Of a stretch of 14,865 bases of DNA, positions 14,737-14,865 are shown piece by piece. Every line of letters begins with the position of its first letter. The stretch's first letter is position 1. The stretch lies in contig JBBQVB010000060.1 of NCBI GenBank assembly GCA_038211965.1, positions 1 through 14,865 of the forward strand. Reading direction: 5' to 3'. The position numbers were made by a program, and so were the translations under genes. A model generated the notes under the pieces. The model saw only the letters and a list, made by a program, of their open reading frames with translations, searched no databases and had not been told where the DNA came from. This DNA comes from Glacieibacterium sp038211965 (GTDB lineage: Bacteria > Pseudomonadota > Alphaproteobacteria > Sphingomonadales > Sphingomonadaceae).

Positions 14737-14865
14737 TCAGCGCCAGAGTCCCTCGAACCGGCGTCCGGCAGTACGGGTGTAGCGGACGGTGTGTTTTGGG
14801 TCCCGGTGGCCGAGATAGTCCTGGATCAGGCGAAGGTCGTAGGCGCGGTTCGCAAGCGCGAACCC
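14737..14865 (-). CDS. Tyrosine recombinase/integrase, C-terminal fragment (runs off the window)
   Basis: The last 42 codons of a minus-strand gene that enters from the right edge and stops at TGA 14739-14737. The visible stretch contains the box II region of tyrosine recombinases: ANRAYDLRLIQDYLGHRDP followed by KHTVRYTR. The LGH histidine is at visible residue 20 and the nucleophilic tyrosine nine residues later (residue 29). The tail GRRFEGLWR matches small XerC/FimB-like recombinases that are frequent in sphingomonad and other alphaproteobacterial genomes and plasmids. These enzymes cut and rejoin DNA at specific sites. The rest of the gene, including the first catalytic arginine, lies outside the window, so intactness is unknown. 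Confidence 0.85.
   Translation of the reverse strand, partial: GFALANRAYDLRLIQDYLGHRDPKHTVRYTRTAGRRFEGLWR

Overview
The window comes from a GC-rich bacterial chromosome or plasmid, most likely an alphaproteobacterium of the Sphingomonadales. The evidence is the codon bias, the sphingomonad-style TonB-dependent receptor, and the type of IS and recombinase at the edges. No rRNA, tRNA or CRISPR array is visible. This placement is inferred from sequence style, not from a marker gene.

Layout. Positions 1-369 hold one end of an IS21-family insertion sequence: the first 30 codons of an IstA transposase pointing out of the window, plus terminal repeats. Positions 370-680 carry no recognisable gene. 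Positions 681-4683 form a three-gene minus-strand operon: a 609-aa substrate/phosphohistidine subunit of a PEP-synthase-like dikinase, a 469-aa ATP-grasp plus phosphohistidine protein of the pyruvate phosphate dikinase (PPDK) type, and a short-chain dehydrogenase (SDR). A compact divergent control region (4684-4793) holds a perfect inverted repeat and a plausible promoter. Positions 4794-14023 form an eight-gene plus-strand operon: TetR-type regulator, cytochrome P450, 3-alpha-hydroxysteroid-dehydrogenase-like SDR, histidine phosphatase, acyl-CoA synthetase, a winged-helix-like helical protein, aldehyde dehydrogenase and TonB-dependent receptor. A terminator-like hairpin follows. The last 0.8 kb is non-coding with several hairpins and ends in the C-terminus of a tyrosine recombinase.

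How the genes fit together. The cluster reads as one catabolic module. The receptor would import a scarce hydrophobic or bulky compound. The P450 would hydroxylate it, the two SDRs and the aldehyde dehydrogenase would take alcohols to ketone/aldehyde and acid, and the ligase would make the CoA thioester. The unusual part is the two-protein dikinase opposite these genes. Its architecture resembles the two-subunit phenylphosphate synthase of anaerobic phenol degraders and a split rifampicin phosphotransferase, so the module probably phosphorylates a hydroxyl group of the substrate or an intermediate. A histidine phosphatase in the partner operon could remove such a phosphate. The substrate cannot be read from sequence; a terpenoid, steroid-like or alicyclic compound is the best guess.

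All nine gene-gene junctions inside the two operons are 4-base ATGA or GTGA overlaps, so both operons look translationally coupled end to end. The mobile-element genes on both sides suggest an accessory, transferable region.
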